A stretch of 64,000 nt of DNA from Cognatundibacterium jejuense (GTDB lineage: Bacteria > Pseudomonadota > Gammaproteobacteria > Burkholderiales > Burkholderiaceae_D). The notes under the pieces are model-generated. The model worked only from the letters and a program-made list of their open reading frames with translations. It had not been told where the DNA came from and searched no databases. A program made the position numbers and the translations under genes. Shown here piece after piece: positions 1-7,782 of this stretch. The stretch spans positions 62,001 through 126,000 of the forward strand of contig NZ_JACOFV010000012.1 in assembly GCF_014284255.1 (NCBI RefSeq), read 5' to 3'. Position 1 is the first letter of the stretch. Each line of letters starts with the position of its first letter.

Positions 1-115
1 TGAACCAGCACAATCAACTCGCAAGCGTTTAGGTGCTATAGTTGTGATATTCATGGCGTTTTTAGCGACACTTGCATGGCGTTTGAATGCGTCCTACTGG
101 AAGGAAGTTAAGTAA
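1..115 (+). CDS. petC: Cytochrome c1, C-terminal fragment
   Basis: The window opens inside a gene read in the frame starting at base 2 and ending at TAA 113-115. The 37 visible residues hold a basic stretch (STRKRLG), one hydrophobic helix (AIVVIFMAFLATLAWRL) and the tail NASYWKEVK. This is the C-terminal membrane anchor typical of cytochrome c1 of the bc1 complex, which carries electrons from quinol to cytochrome c at the cytoplasmic membrane. The following sspA-sspB pair is the usual downstream neighbour of petABC in Burkholderiales, which supports the call. The haem-binding CXXCH lies outside the window, so the identity rests on the anchor and synteny. Confidence 0.8.
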   Translation, partial: EPAQSTRKRLGAIVVIFMAFLATLAWRLNASYWKEVK

Positions 116-172
116 AAGCAATGTTTCTGTCTTGCGAAATGAGTTAAATAACAAGTCAGAATTTTCTCAGAT

Positions 173-254
173 CGCCCGTTTTTCTCCGTCGTAAACGGGC
201 GAGTAATCCCTAGGGTGAGGTGCGCAAAATTGGCACCTCGCCCTGATCGTTTTT
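173..254 (+). terminator. Tandem hairpins with T tract after petC
   Basis: Two hairpins lie in a row. The first pairs CGCCCGTTT (173-181) with AAACGGGCG (193-201). The second pairs GGGTGAGGTGC (213-223) with GCACCTCGCCC (233-243) with one G-T wobble, and a T5 run follows at 250-254. The second is a plausible rho-independent terminator or attenuator separating petABC from sspA. Its T run starts several bases after the stem, so termination may be partial. Confidence 0.5.
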
Positions 255-268
255 AAGGAACTATAAAA

Positions 269-880
269 ATGATGGTTCTCTACTCGGGCACAACTTGCCC
301 ATTTTCTCAACGCTGCCGTTTGGTATTGTTTGAAAAAGGTATGGATTTTGAAATCCGTGATGTTGATTTATTCAACAAACCTGAAGATATTTCGACCATG
401 AATCCATATGGTCAGGTGCCAATTTTGGTTGAACGCGAATTGATATTGTATGAATCCAATATTATCAATGAATACATTGACGAGCGTTTCCCACATCCAC
501 AATTGATGCCTGCTGATCCATTGCAACGCGCACGTGCACGTTTGATGCTGTTCAATTTTGAAAAAGAATTGTTCGTTCACGTTCATACTTTAGAAAACGA
601 CAAAAATACCAGCTCCGCGAAGGTTCAGGACAAAGCACGCGCAGAAATTCGTGATCGTCTGACACAATTAGCGCCTTTGTTCATCAAGAACAAATACATG
701 CTGGGTGATGAGTTCTCTATGTTAGACGTGGCGGTTGCGCCGTTGTTATGGCGTTTGGATCACTACGGTATTGAGTTGTCTAAAACAGCAGCACCTATCA
801 TGAAGTACGCAGAACGTATTTTCTCCCGTCCTGCTTACATCGAAGCATTGACGCCATCTGAAAAAGTAATGCGTCGTTAA
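269..880 (+). CDS. sspA: Stringent starvation protein A
   Basis: 203 residues, the normal family length. SspA is a glutathione S-transferase-fold protein that binds RNA polymerase and affects transcription under starvation and acid stress; the known family lacks GST activity. The N-terminal thioredoxin-like half starts MMVLYSGTTCPFSQRCR and contains the conserved NPYGQVPILVE and ESNIINEYIDERFPHP stretches. The helical C-terminal GST half contains DEFSMLDVAVAPLLWRLD. AAGGAA at 256-261 precedes a double ATG (269 and 272); the first is used as is usual for this family. It sits between petC and sspB and probably has its own transcript. Confidence 0.95.
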   Translation: MMVLYSGTTCPFSQRCRLVLFEKGMDFEIRDVDLFNKPEDISTMNPYGQVPILVERELILYESNIINEYIDERFPHPQLMPADPLQRARARLMLFNFEKELFVHVHTLENDKNTSSAKVQDKARAEIRDRLTQLAPLFIKNKYMLGDEFSMLDVAVAPLLWRLDHYGIELSKTAAPIMKYAERIFSRPAYIEALTPSEKVMRR

Positions 881-926
881 TCTGCTTGTTTAAATGAGCA
901 GATTGATCCTTGCAGGTCATAGCACG

Positions 927-964
927 AGGCTGACTAGTTGCATCAGGTCAGCCTTGTTGTTTTC
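927..964 (+). terminator. Rho-independent terminator after sspA
   Basis: AGGCTGAC (927-934) pairs perfectly with GTCAGCCT (947-954) around a 12-base loop, followed by the T-rich run TGTTGTTTT. It lies between sspA and sspB, so the two genes may be transcribed partly separately. Confidence 0.6.
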
Positions 965-1010
965 TGAACTGCAATCTATGCTTAATTATTTATACGTTTG
1001 AGTATCTCTT

Positions 1011-1490
1011 ATGCAAGAAACATCTACTAAGCCCTATTTCATGCGTGCCATTTACGAATGGTGCACAGATAACGGCTACACCCCCTACATGGCAGTCAAA
1101 GTTGGTGGTGCAGCGCAAGTACCGATGGAATTTGTACGCAATGGCGAAATTGTCCTCAATATCAGCTTTGGTGCCACCAGCGGCCTCAAAATGGATAATG
1201 AAGCAGTGACATTCAAAGCCCGCTTCGGTGGTGTTTCGCGCGAAATCTATGTACCTGTCGCCAACGTGATCGCGGTCTACGCCAGCGAAAATGGCCAGGG
1301 TATGGCATTTGAACTGGAACTCGGCGAACCCGTTTCCGAAGAGGAAGATACCCCGCCGCCAGTCGAAGAAAAGACCAAACCTAGCCTTGGTTTAGCCGCC
1401 GTAAGTTCCGGTTCTGGCAGTGTCACAAATACAAATTCTGAAAAAGATCAAAAAAAATCAGAAAAGCCCTCGCTAAAAATAATAAAGTAG
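1011..1490 (+). CDS. sspB: ClpXP protease specificity-enhancing factor SspB
   Basis: 159 residues. SspB is the adaptor that delivers ssrA-tagged, ribosome-rescued proteins to ClpXP. The folded N-terminal domain (about residues 1-110) carries KPYFMRAIYEWCTDNGYTPY, the VNISFGATSGL-like core read here as LNISFGATSGLK, and FKARFGGVSREIYVPVANV. An acidic, proline-rich and then serine-rich linker of about 45 residues follows. The last residues KPSLKIIK match the short ClpX-docking tail of the family. It follows sspA, its standard partner. No function other than the adaptor role is likely. Confidence 0.95.
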   Translation: MQETSTKPYFMRAIYEWCTDNGYTPYMAVKVGGAAQVPMEFVRNGEIVLNISFGATSGLKMDNEAVTFKARFGGVSREIYVPVANVIAVYASENGQGMAFELELGEPVSEEEDTPPPVEEKTKPSLGLAAVSSGSGSVTNTNSEKDQKKSEKPSLKIIK

Positions 1491-1492
1491 AC

Positions 1493-1498
1493 TATAAT
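1493..1498 (+). promoter_or_regulatory. Candidate -10 box for tRNA-Thr
   Basis: A perfect TATAAT lies just after the sspB stop and 51 bases before the mature tRNA 5' end. No convincing -35 hexamer was found 17 bases upstream, so this is only a candidate. Confidence 0.35.
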
Positions 1499-1548
1499 CT
1501 TGGTCTTCGGAAGTGCTTGAGCAATCAAGTGCAGACGATAAGATTTCC

Positions 1549-1624
1549 GCCGGCTTAGCTCACTTGGTAGAGCAGTTGACTTGTAATCATCAGGTAGCCA
1601 GTTCGATTCCGGCAGCCGGCACCA
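1549..1624 (+). tRNA. tRNA-Thr (anticodon UGU)
   Basis: 76 bases fold as a complete cloverleaf. The acceptor stem is GCCGGCT/AGCCGGC, the discriminator base is A (1621) and CCA is genomically encoded (1622-1624). The anticodon arm is GTTGA-CTTGTAA-TCATC with anticodon TGT, reading threonine ACA codons; one U-U mismatch sits in that stem. The T arm contains GTTCGATTC. A strong terminator follows at once. An integrase remnant starts about 50 bases downstream, so this tRNA has probably served as an attachment site. Confidence 0.97.
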
Positions 1625-1632
1625 GTAAGACT

Positions 1633-1663
1633 AAGGGCTCACAGCAATGTGAGCCCTTTTTTA
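1633..1663 (+). terminator. Rho-independent terminator of tRNA-Thr
   Basis: AAGGGCTCACA (1633-1643), loop GCAA, TGTGAGCCCTT (1648-1658), then a T run to 1662. The 11-bp stem is perfect and this is the clearest terminator in the first 10 kb. Confidence 0.9.
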
Positions 1664-1675
1664 TTTCCGAAACTG

Positions 1676-1915
1676 TCAACCAAGTGTCAACCGAGAAAGC
1701 GGGTTTAATACCCTAACTTCTTGAAGATGCTCTGGGCTTAGGTGCGCATATATCATTGTCGTTTTCAAATCTCTATGGCCTAAGACTTTCTGCAAGGTCA
1801 AAATATTCCCTCCATTCATTACGAAGTGACTAGCAAAAGTGTGCCGAAGCACATGTTATAGCGTTCTTTGGACAAGTTTATTTGCGAAATAATTATAGAA
1901 AAACTTTTACTAATT
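1676..1915 (-). pseudogene. Tyrosine recombinase (phage integrase) C-terminal remnant
   Basis: Read on the minus strand from 1855 down to the stop at 1678-1676 there are about 59 codons of a P2-type integrase C-terminus. It shows HVLRHTFASHF (the catalytic H-x-x-R-H box), then LQKVLGHRDL (LGH box) and TTMIYAHLSPEHL with the nucleophilic tyrosine in the IYAH context. A TAA stop (plus 1858-1856) lies immediately before the first histidine. Continuing upstream in another frame, INLSKERYN resembles the segment that normally precedes HVLRH, so a single-base frameshift is likely there. No N-terminal or core-binding domain is visible. The fragment points at tRNA-Thr, as expected for an element integrated in that tRNA. 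It is too short to be an active recombinase. Confidence 0.85.
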
Positions 1916-1987
1916 CAAATAAAAAGATTTAACTTTTTTGCATATAATTAATTTACCTTAATATGAAAAATTAGGCTAAGGAGCTCA

Positions 1988-2584
1988 ATGCTTACGCCCG
2001 AAAATCTTATCCGAATAAGCGATTTGGTAATACCTTATAGATTAAGAGCTATCGCTTTCGGAAAAACTGCGATTTCTCTTGAAAAAAAATATACCATCAA
2101 TGAGGTGGTTGAATTGAACATTGGTATTCAGGCAAATTCTAAATATCATGGATTTCTTGGGGATTTCACTCAGCCGGTAGTGTCTTGCGCTATTTTGCAT
2201 AGTAGATGCTTACTTGAGTTTCTCGGTTTGGCATTAGATCATAGCGCTAAACAACTTAATGTGAAGGCTTCAAATAGAGCACGTAAAGAAAGCGATATTG
2301 GTATTGAACATTTCTTTAATCGTGATGGCGTGAGTTTGCAGAAACTCAGCCCCAAATCGGCAGTTGAAATTTTGGATAGAGCGGATGATTTTAACGTTCT
2401 GACCCAGGCTTGGGGCAAAACCTTTGCCGCAGCCCATCAGCGATTGGCACATTCAACAAATGATGAATTGCTTGGTGGTGAACATGCTGGTGAAGCATTT
2501 GAATTAGCGTTTGATTCAATACCTGAACTTGTGCTTCGAGCTTTTTATGACGCAAGTGGAAAACAGCGTCCAAATTTAGTTTGA
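1988..2584 (+). CDS. Hypothetical protein (198 aa), orphan
   Basis: I do not recognise this family. The start is well placed: TAAGGAGC (1978-1985) lies just before ATG 1988, and an AT-rich stretch with TATAAT (1943-1948) lies upstream. The protein appears soluble and mixed alpha/beta with no signal peptide or membrane helix. It contains a KASNRARKESD segment in the middle and an acidic, mostly helical C-terminal half (EHAGEAFELAFDSIPELVLRAF). It is the first of two genes behind the integrase remnant, and its base composition is more AT-rich than the sspAB genes. It is probably cargo of the decayed element. Function is unknown. Confidence 0.7.
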   Translation: MLTPENLIRISDLVIPYRLRAIAFGKTAISLEKKYTINEVVELNIGIQANSKYHGFLGDFTQPVVSCAILHSRCLLEFLGLALDHSAKQLNVKASNRARKESDIGIEHFFNRDGVSLQKLSPKSAVEILDRADDFNVLTQAWGKTFAAAHQRLAHSTNDELLGGEHAGEAFELAFDSIPELVLRAFYDASGKQRPNLV

Positions 2585-2632
2585 TTCAGACCTAAATTGT
2601 CATAAAAAAGTAAAAATTAATTTGAGGAATGT

Positions 2633-3202
2633 ATGTTTACGGATTTGAACTCATTGTCTACATGGGGAAGTATAGGTGCCGCGTTTTTTGCTTTTTGCAC
2701 TGTAATTGTTTCAGTTTGCCAAATTAAAGCAAATAATCGTGTCGCAAATGCTTCAATTGAATCACAAAAAGAGATGACGAGGCTAAATTTGACAATGCAA
2801 TTTATTGACAAATACGATAGCCCTCATATCAGAGAAAAAAGAAGAGAATTAGCGAAGCATTTAATGCAGGAGAGGGAATATGGCCGTGTAAATAAGACAG
2901 GTATATATATTGCCGGCGTTGAATATGTCATTGATATTTTGGAATCGGTAGGTATTTTGTATCAACGTGGTTGGTTAGATAATTCGCTTGTCTACAATTC
3001 ATTCTCATATCCTGTCATGCAATGGTGGTACGCATTAGAAGGTTACATAATTGAGGGAAGGGATGCCGGTATTGCTGAGTATTACGATAAATTTCAATTT
3101 TTAGCTCAAACATTCATCAATCGCGAGGAAGCGCAAAGAATGATGACTGTAGAGAGTAAGGACAAAGAATTAAGTGAATTCTTACAATCTGAAATCTCAT
3201 AA
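2633..3202 (+). CDS. DUF4760-like single-pass membrane protein
   Basis: 189 residues. One N-terminal hydrophobic helix (about residues 12-30, GSIGAAFFAFCTVIVSVCQI) is followed by a polar helical region (ANASIESQKEMTRLN) and a cytosolic domain with MQFIDKYDSPHIREKRRELA. A short TM plus a Y-D-S/E-x-x-x-RR motif resembles DUF4760 proteins, which are frequent in mobile and accessory regions and have no firm function. TTGAGGAATGT precedes the ATG. It lies 48 bases after the orphan gene and shares its AT-rich composition, so the two probably form one unit. The domain assignment is from memory of the family and is moderate. Confidence 0.6.
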   Translation: MFTDLNSLSTWGSIGAAFFAFCTVIVSVCQIKANNRVANASIESQKEMTRLNLTMQFIDKYDSPHIREKRRELAKHLMQEREYGRVNKTGIYIAGVEYVIDILESVGILYQRGWLDNSLVYNSFSYPVMQWWYALEGYIIEGRDAGIAEYYDKFQFLAQTFINREEAQRMMTVESKDKELSEFLQSEIS

Positions 3203-3428
3203 TTTTGAAGAAAATATTTGTAGACTCTTTATTAACGGCCAGTTCTCTAAACTCGGTCGTGTAAGCTTTTTTTGATACCCTGTTCATCATTTGTCTTTCC
3301 AAAGTTACGTTTATTTTACGTCACCTTTGGGGAACTAAATTTCGGGGTAAGCTCGGTTCTGCCACTTCGACTGACAGCTTCAGGGCATGAGTTTATAGAA
3401 GCGCTATCTAATAAAGAAGGGGGGGCAC

Positions 3429-4655
3429 ATGGATAAGAAATCTGCAGCAAAGCTAAAACGAAATTTCAAACACATGGCAACAGCAGTGGCAAATGCTCCG
3501 CTGGTTGTGGCGCATGAAGTGGTCGAGGAAACGACGCATATGCTTCATGCCGATGGCGAGCTTAAGCCTGGAAGTGGTCTTGCAAGTGGTGTTTTCGCGC
3601 TGGCCTTGGCGATTTTATGCTTTTTAGGCGTGCTGGCATTTCATTTCCCACAATATTTAACGACGCCAGAACTCAGGGTCAAATACAACGTGACTGTGAT
3701 ACGGCAGGTGATGTTCGTGGCTTTGATCATTTCAGGTAGTTGGTCGCTGGCAAATGTCGCCAGAAACCGTAGCCGTGGTGTCAATTGTGCAGCGCTTTTT
3801 TTGGTGTTGGCGACGGTGGCGTTGGGTGGCTCGCGCGTGCCGGTCGGGGATTTTGCAGATGGCACGCCTTATCTCGGGCTCGATTGGCTGATTCTGGATT
3901 TGCTTGGATCGTCGATTATCTTCATCGTTTTGGAGAAGGCATTCCCACTCTATATAGGGCAAGCGATATTCAGAAAAGCGTGGCAGAACGATTTGGTTCA
4001 TTTTGTGGTGAACCATTTACTGATTGGCTTCATGCTGTTAGTTGTGAATTATCTGATACATAACGTATTTGGCTGGATGGTGAGACATGAGGTGCAAGAA
4101 TTTGTCAGCGCGATCTGGTTTGTTCCTCAACTTTTACTTGCCGTGTTTGTGGCTGATTTTGTGGAGTATTGGGCTCACAGGGCATACCATGAGGTGCCTT
4201 TCCTGTGGAAATTCCATGCGGTGCATCACTCTTCGGAGGTTATGGATTGGATCGCAGGCAGCCGCTTGCACATGTTTGAAATCATCGCGACGCGTGTCGT
4301 TATCCTCGGTGCTTTGTATGTCGTGGGTTTTACCAAACCAGTGTTGGACGCCTACATTATTGTTGTAGGTTTTCAGGCGGTGTTTAATCATGCCAATGTC
4401 CACATCAATTGGGGACCGCTACGTAAGGTGTTCGTAACGCCAGATTTTCATCATTGGCATCATTCGTCGGATGACGAGGCGATCGACAAAAATTATGCAG
4501 CGCACTTCGCGTTTATTGATTGGATGTTTGGAACGGCGGTGGATTCCGAGAAGCAGTTCCCAGAAAAATATGGGGTCGTGGGCGACTATGTTCCGATTGG
4601 TTTTCTCAAGCAACAAGCTTTTCCTTTTAAGTCACTTCCGAAGGCGGATTCTTAA
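3429..4655 (+). CDS. Sterol desaturase / fatty acid hydroxylase family membrane protein
   Basis: 408 residues, with an N-terminal soluble stretch of about 50 residues and then several hydrophobic helices. The family uses a di-iron centre held by histidine clusters to hydroxylate or desaturate lipids in the membrane. The clusters are visible: HRAYH near residue 249, HAVHH near residue 262, HANVH near residue 325 and HHWHH near residue 341. The substrate (fatty acid, carotenoid or sterol-like lipid) cannot be told from sequence. The Shine-Dalgarno region is a G7 run (3419-3425) only three bases from the ATG, which is unusual. It stands alone upstream of the czc operon. Confidence 0.85.
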   Translation: MDKKSAAKLKRNFKHMATAVANAPLVVAHEVVEETTHMLHADGELKPGSGLASGVFALALAILCFLGVLAFHFPQYLTTPELRVKYNVTVIRQVMFVALIISGSWSLANVARNRSRGVNCAALFLVLATVALGGSRVPVGDFADGTPYLGLDWLILDLLGSSIIFIVLEKAFPLYIGQAIFRKAWQNDLVHFVVNHLLIGFMLLVVNYLIHNVFGWMVRHEVQEFVSAIWFVPQLLLAVFVADFVEYWAHRAYHEVPFLWKFHAVHHSSEVMDWIAGSRLHMFEIIATRVVILGALYVVGFTKPVLDAYIIVVGFQAVFNHANVHINWGPLRKVFVTPDFHHWHHSSDDEAIDKNYAAHFAFIDWMFGTAVDSEKQFPEKYGVVGDYVPIGFLKQQAFPFKSLPKADS

Positions 4656-4699
4656 GGCATGAATAACAAGCGCAATGTTACTGATACTTCGCCAGATCA

Positions 4700-4727
4700 T
4701 TGCGCGTGAAATCGGTCGTGATACAAT
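4700..4727 (+). promoter_or_regulatory. Candidate sigma-70 promoter of the czc operon
   Basis: TTGCGC (4700-4705) and TACAAT (4722-4727) are separated by 16 bases. The -10 box ends only 7 bases before the ATG at 4735, so a transcript from here would be nearly leaderless for that start. No MerR-type long spacer or clear dyad was seen. Confidence 0.4.
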
Positions 4728-4734
4728 CCGCCAC

Positions 4735-5097
4735 ATGACACGTCGATTCCTGTTTCTGTTGATAAGCATCGTGGCCTTTCAGTTCATCTGGAATGCCGCG
4801 TCAGCCTATTGCGAACATGAAACAGGCAAGCCTGCACAGCACTTTGGGCACCATGCGCATGAGATGGATGCCGACGAGAGTTTTTCTATCTCTAAAGTGG
4901 ACCCCAAGTCTGCGACGAAATCCATTCCGCATATGCATTGCTCGCTCTGCGCACATGGCATCGTGTTTCTAGATGAGCCTGCTGTTCACGCTTTCGGTAT
5001 TTTGTTGCTAGGATATGCTGCTGTCGCAACAGATCCCGGACTCCCTTCTAATTACAAATCCCCCCCAGAACGCCCTCAGTGGTCGCTGCCGGTTTAA
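4735..5097 (+). CDS. czcI: CzcI-like periplasmic protein
   Basis: 120 residues from ATG 4735. A reading frame exists from 4675, but the signal peptide begins with MTRRFLFLLISIVAFQFIW, so the later start is preferred. After a likely cleavage near ASAYC the mature protein has CEHE, HFGHHAHEMDADES and HCSLCAHG motifs, all rich in metal ligands. This matches CzcI, the small exported protein encoded at the start of czc operons in Cupriavidus; its exact role in metal sensing or regulation is unsettled. It lies 110 bases before czcC. The family call rests on the AYCEHE...HFGHHxH pattern and context. Confidence 0.7.
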   Translation: MTRRFLFLLISIVAFQFIWNAASAYCEHETGKPAQHFGHHAHEMDADESFSISKVDPKSATKSIPHMHCSLCAHGIVFLDEPAVHAFGILLLGYAAVATDPGLPSNYKSPPERPQWSLPV

Positions 5098-5207
5098 CTC
5101 CGGTGGCAATGTTCGGTCTCTCTCGCTGATTCTGCGCCCAGGCATACTCTGCCGGGCGTAAGCCTTGCCGCTGGATTTTCTTCGTATTTTATTTTTCGGA
5201 GTTATCT

Positions 5208-6530
5208 ATGCAATCCATACATTTTGTCTTTGCAGCTGCATTGCTGATGCAGTTGTTACCTCATGCTCGTGCCTATGCAACTGAGCAAGAAAAAAAAGCT
5301 TCTCATTTTAATGATCAGGCCGGTGCCAGCATTACCAGTGATTTATTAACGTTAAACCAGGCTATTTTATTGGCGCTGGAATCGAACCCCGAGCTAAGAT
5401 CGGCGCAGCAAAGCGTTGATATCGCGAATGGTGTACGTGAACAAGCAGGTGCTTTTCCTAATCCTGAAATTTCTGTATTGAAAGAAGGGTTACAAAAATC
5501 GACGAGTACACAAACCATTCAATTGAGCCAGACGCTGGAGCTTGGCGGGAAGCGACAAGCCAGAATTAATGTCGCTGAGCAGGAGCGTCAATTAGCGACT
5601 AATCATGTCACGATCAGCCGTGCTGAGTTACGTGCAGAAGTGGTTGCTGCTTATCTGGAGGCACTCAATGCAAGCGAACGGGCGAATCTTGTCAGCGCAT
5701 CCTTAGAGCTCGGCCAAAAAGCCAGCAATGCTGCAGCGAAGCGATTACTTGCTGGCAAAATCTCGCCGTTAGAACAAAAACGTTCTGACATTGCGGAAGC
5801 GAATGTGCGATTAGAGTTTGTACAAGCAAATGTCGAGCTAAAGCACGCCAGACGTCGCTTAGCGGCATTGTTGGGACGCTCTGGTGACCTGACAGAGACG
5901 CTTGTCATGCCTGAATTTGAATTGGCTGAAATTCCTTCACTTCACGACCTCAAAGCCCGCCTCGATACCTCGCCGCAGTTGCGGCAAGCACGTAACCAGA
6001 TCGCGCGTGAGGAGGCACAGCTCAAATTGGAACGTGCCCTCCAAATGCCTGATGTAACCGTGGTGATCGGTAATAAGAAGGATGGTGAGACAGGCCGTTC
6101 GCAGAATGTGGTCGGTATATCCGTCCCCTTACCATTATTTAATCGCAACCAAGGTAACGTGCTGTCCGCCCTCAATCGTGTCGAGAAAGCAAAAACCACT
6201 GTTGAAATTGAGTACCTGCGTATGAGTCAGCAATTAGCAGATGCTTACGAACGTGCGCAAGTATCCGGGCGCCAGATATCAGCCATCCGTCAGGACATCT
6301 TACCTGCCGCACAAGCTGCATTTGATGCTGCAGTGAAGGGATTTGAATTGGGTAAATTTAATTTCCTGGATGTACTTGATGCACAACGAACTCTTTTTCA
6401 AAGCCGCACCCAGTATTTACGCGCCGTGTCTGATCGCTATCGTTCGATTGCAGAAATGCAGCGCTATGTCAGTGTTGAAGGTATTGAGTCGGGTGAAAAT
6501 TTTTTCCTGAATGGGAGGAATAAAAAATGA
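5208..6530 (+). CDS. czcC: Heavy-metal efflux outer membrane protein, TolC family
   Basis: 440 residues. It has a Sec signal peptide (about 1-24) and the two long coiled-coil OEP repeats of TolC proteins, starting LLTLNQAILLALESNPELRSAQQSV and again around residue 260 (DTSPQLRQARNQIAREEAQLKLE). The conserved SVPLPLFNRNQGN turn and the end signature GKFNFLDVLDAQRTLF are present. It forms the outer membrane duct of the CzcCBA pump that exports Zn, Cd or Co from periplasm or cytoplasm. The stop overlaps the czcB start by four bases (ATGA), so translation is coupled. Confidence 0.93.
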   Translation: MQSIHFVFAAALLMQLLPHARAYATEQEKKASHFNDQAGASITSDLLTLNQAILLALESNPELRSAQQSVDIANGVREQAGAFPNPEISVLKEGLQKSTSTQTIQLSQTLELGGKRQARINVAEQERQLATNHVTISRAELRAEVVAAYLEALNASERANLVSASLELGQKASNAAAKRLLAGKISPLEQKRSDIAEANVRLEFVQANVELKHARRRLAALLGRSGDLTETLVMPEFELAEIPSLHDLKARLDTSPQLRQARNQIAREEAQLKLERALQMPDVTVVIGNKKDGETGRSQNVVGISVPLPLFNRNQGNVLSALNRVEKAKTTVEIEYLRMSQQLADAYERAQVSGRQISAIRQDILPAAQAAFDAAVKGFELGKFNFLDVLDAQRTLFQSRTQYLRAVSDRYRSIAEMQRYVSVEGIESGENFFLNGRNKK

Positions 6531-7750
6531 AGATGAACAAAAATTTCAATCAAAAAATGATCATTATTTATGTCGTGCTTGCCATCGTCATGATCATTGC
6601 AGCGACCATGTTCTGGAATAAAAAAACGACTGCAAAGGCGGATGAAAATACAGTACAAAATGCGGCCAAACAAAAATCAGATCATACAAAAAAAGCCAAC
6701 GATGAAGCAGAAGAAGCAGACGATGATGTAATCCACATGGATCAGCAGCAAATGCAAACTGCCAATATACAGATCGCTCAATCAGCACCGGCAAGTATCA
6801 CCAACACCATCACATTGCCAGGAGAAATCCGATTCAATGAGGATCGTACTGCGCATATTGTTCCACGATTATCTGGTGTTGCTGAATCGGTTTCCGCTGA
6901 TCTGGGGCAAAGGGTTAAAAAAGGACAAGTCCTCGCCGTCATTTCTAGCCCTGAGTTAGCAGAATTACGCAGCACATCGATGGCAGCGCAAAAACGTCTT
7001 TCTTTAGCACGGTTAACTTATGAACGTGAGAAGAAGCTCTGGCAAGATAAAATCTCCGCAGAGCAGGATTATTTGCAGGCACAGCAGGCCTATCGTGAAG
7101 CTGAAATTAACGCGCAAACCAGCAAGTCTACATTGTCTGCGCTCAATGCGGATGACACTGAAGGAAAACTGAATCGCTATGTGTTGCGTGCGCCTTTTGA
7201 CGGCATCGTGATTGAAAAACACATCGCGCTAGGTGAAGCGGTCAAAGAGGACGCCAATGTCTTTCTTATCTCGGATCTGTCCAGCGTCTGGGTTGAGGTG
7301 GTACTCACCCCCAAAGACCTTGAAAGCGCACGGATTGGCGACGAAGTCACTATCCGATCTACTTCTACAAACTTATCTGCGGTTGGAAAAATTAACTATA
7401 TCGGCAATCTCTTAGGTGAACAGACGCGCACGGCAAAGGCACGTGTTGTCATCACTAATCCAAACCTTGCCTGGAGACCTGGCTTGTTTGTGAACGTTGC
7501 TTTGAGCCATGGAAAAAAAGATCTCGCGGTAACAGTGCAATCTGATGCTATCCAAACGCTCGAGGGAAAAACCGTTGTCTTCATCAAAGTTCCCAATGGC
7601 TTTAAGGCGCGAGTGGTTACCACTGGCGTCAGTGATGGCAAGTTGACTGAAATTCTGGATGGCATGCCGATTGATGTTTCTTATGCGGCGGCGGGTAGTT
7701 TTGTGGTGAAAGCCGAGGCAGGAAAGGAAAGTGCTGAACATGCGCATTAA
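6527..7750 (+). CDS. czcB: Heavy-metal efflux periplasmic adaptor, CzcB type
   Basis: 407 residues. One N-terminal membrane anchor (about residues 8-26) is followed by an acidic, lysine-rich linker (ADEAEEADDDV) and VIHMDQQQMQTANIQ, a typical opening of CzcB-like adaptors. The lipoyl/barrel-sandwich half GQRVKKGQVLAVISSPELAE, the alpha-hairpin (QKRLSLARLTYEREKKLWQDK) and the closing half RAPFDGIVIEKHIALGEAV are in order, then the beta-barrel domain. GGGAGGAA precedes the first ATG. The adaptor joins CzcA to CzcC. Unlike some CzcB proteins it has no long histidine-rich N-terminus. Confidence 0.93.
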   Translation: MKMNKNFNQKMIIIYVVLAIVMIIAATMFWNKKTTAKADENTVQNAAKQKSDHTKKANDEAEEADDDVIHMDQQQMQTANIQIAQSAPASITNTITLPGEIRFNEDRTAHIVPRLSGVAESVSADLGQRVKKGQVLAVISSPELAELRSTSMAAQKRLSLARLTYEREKKLWQDKISAEQDYLQAQQAYREAEINAQTSKSTLSALNADDTEGKLNRYVLRAPFDGIVIEKHIALGEAVKEDANVFLISDLSSVWVEVVLTPKDLESARIGDEVTIRSTSTNLSAVGKINYIGNLLGEQTRTAKARVVITNPNLAWRPGLFVNVALSHGKKDLAVTVQSDAIQTLEGKTVVFIKVPNGFKARVVTTGVSDGKLTEILDGMPIDVSYAAAGSFVVKAEAGKESAEHAH

Positions 7751-7782
7751 TTTACACAATCAAGCAAATCAAGGGGATCACT

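Noticed and set aside
1513..1716. 67-codon frame spanning tRNA-Thr
   Set aside because: It simply reads through the tRNA and its terminator and has no ribosome site.
3238..3245. GCCAGTTC, matching the tRNA-Thr T arm (1597-1604), as a possible att repeat
   Set aside because: Only eight bases match, and a match that short is not rare; no extended identity to the tRNA 3' end follows.
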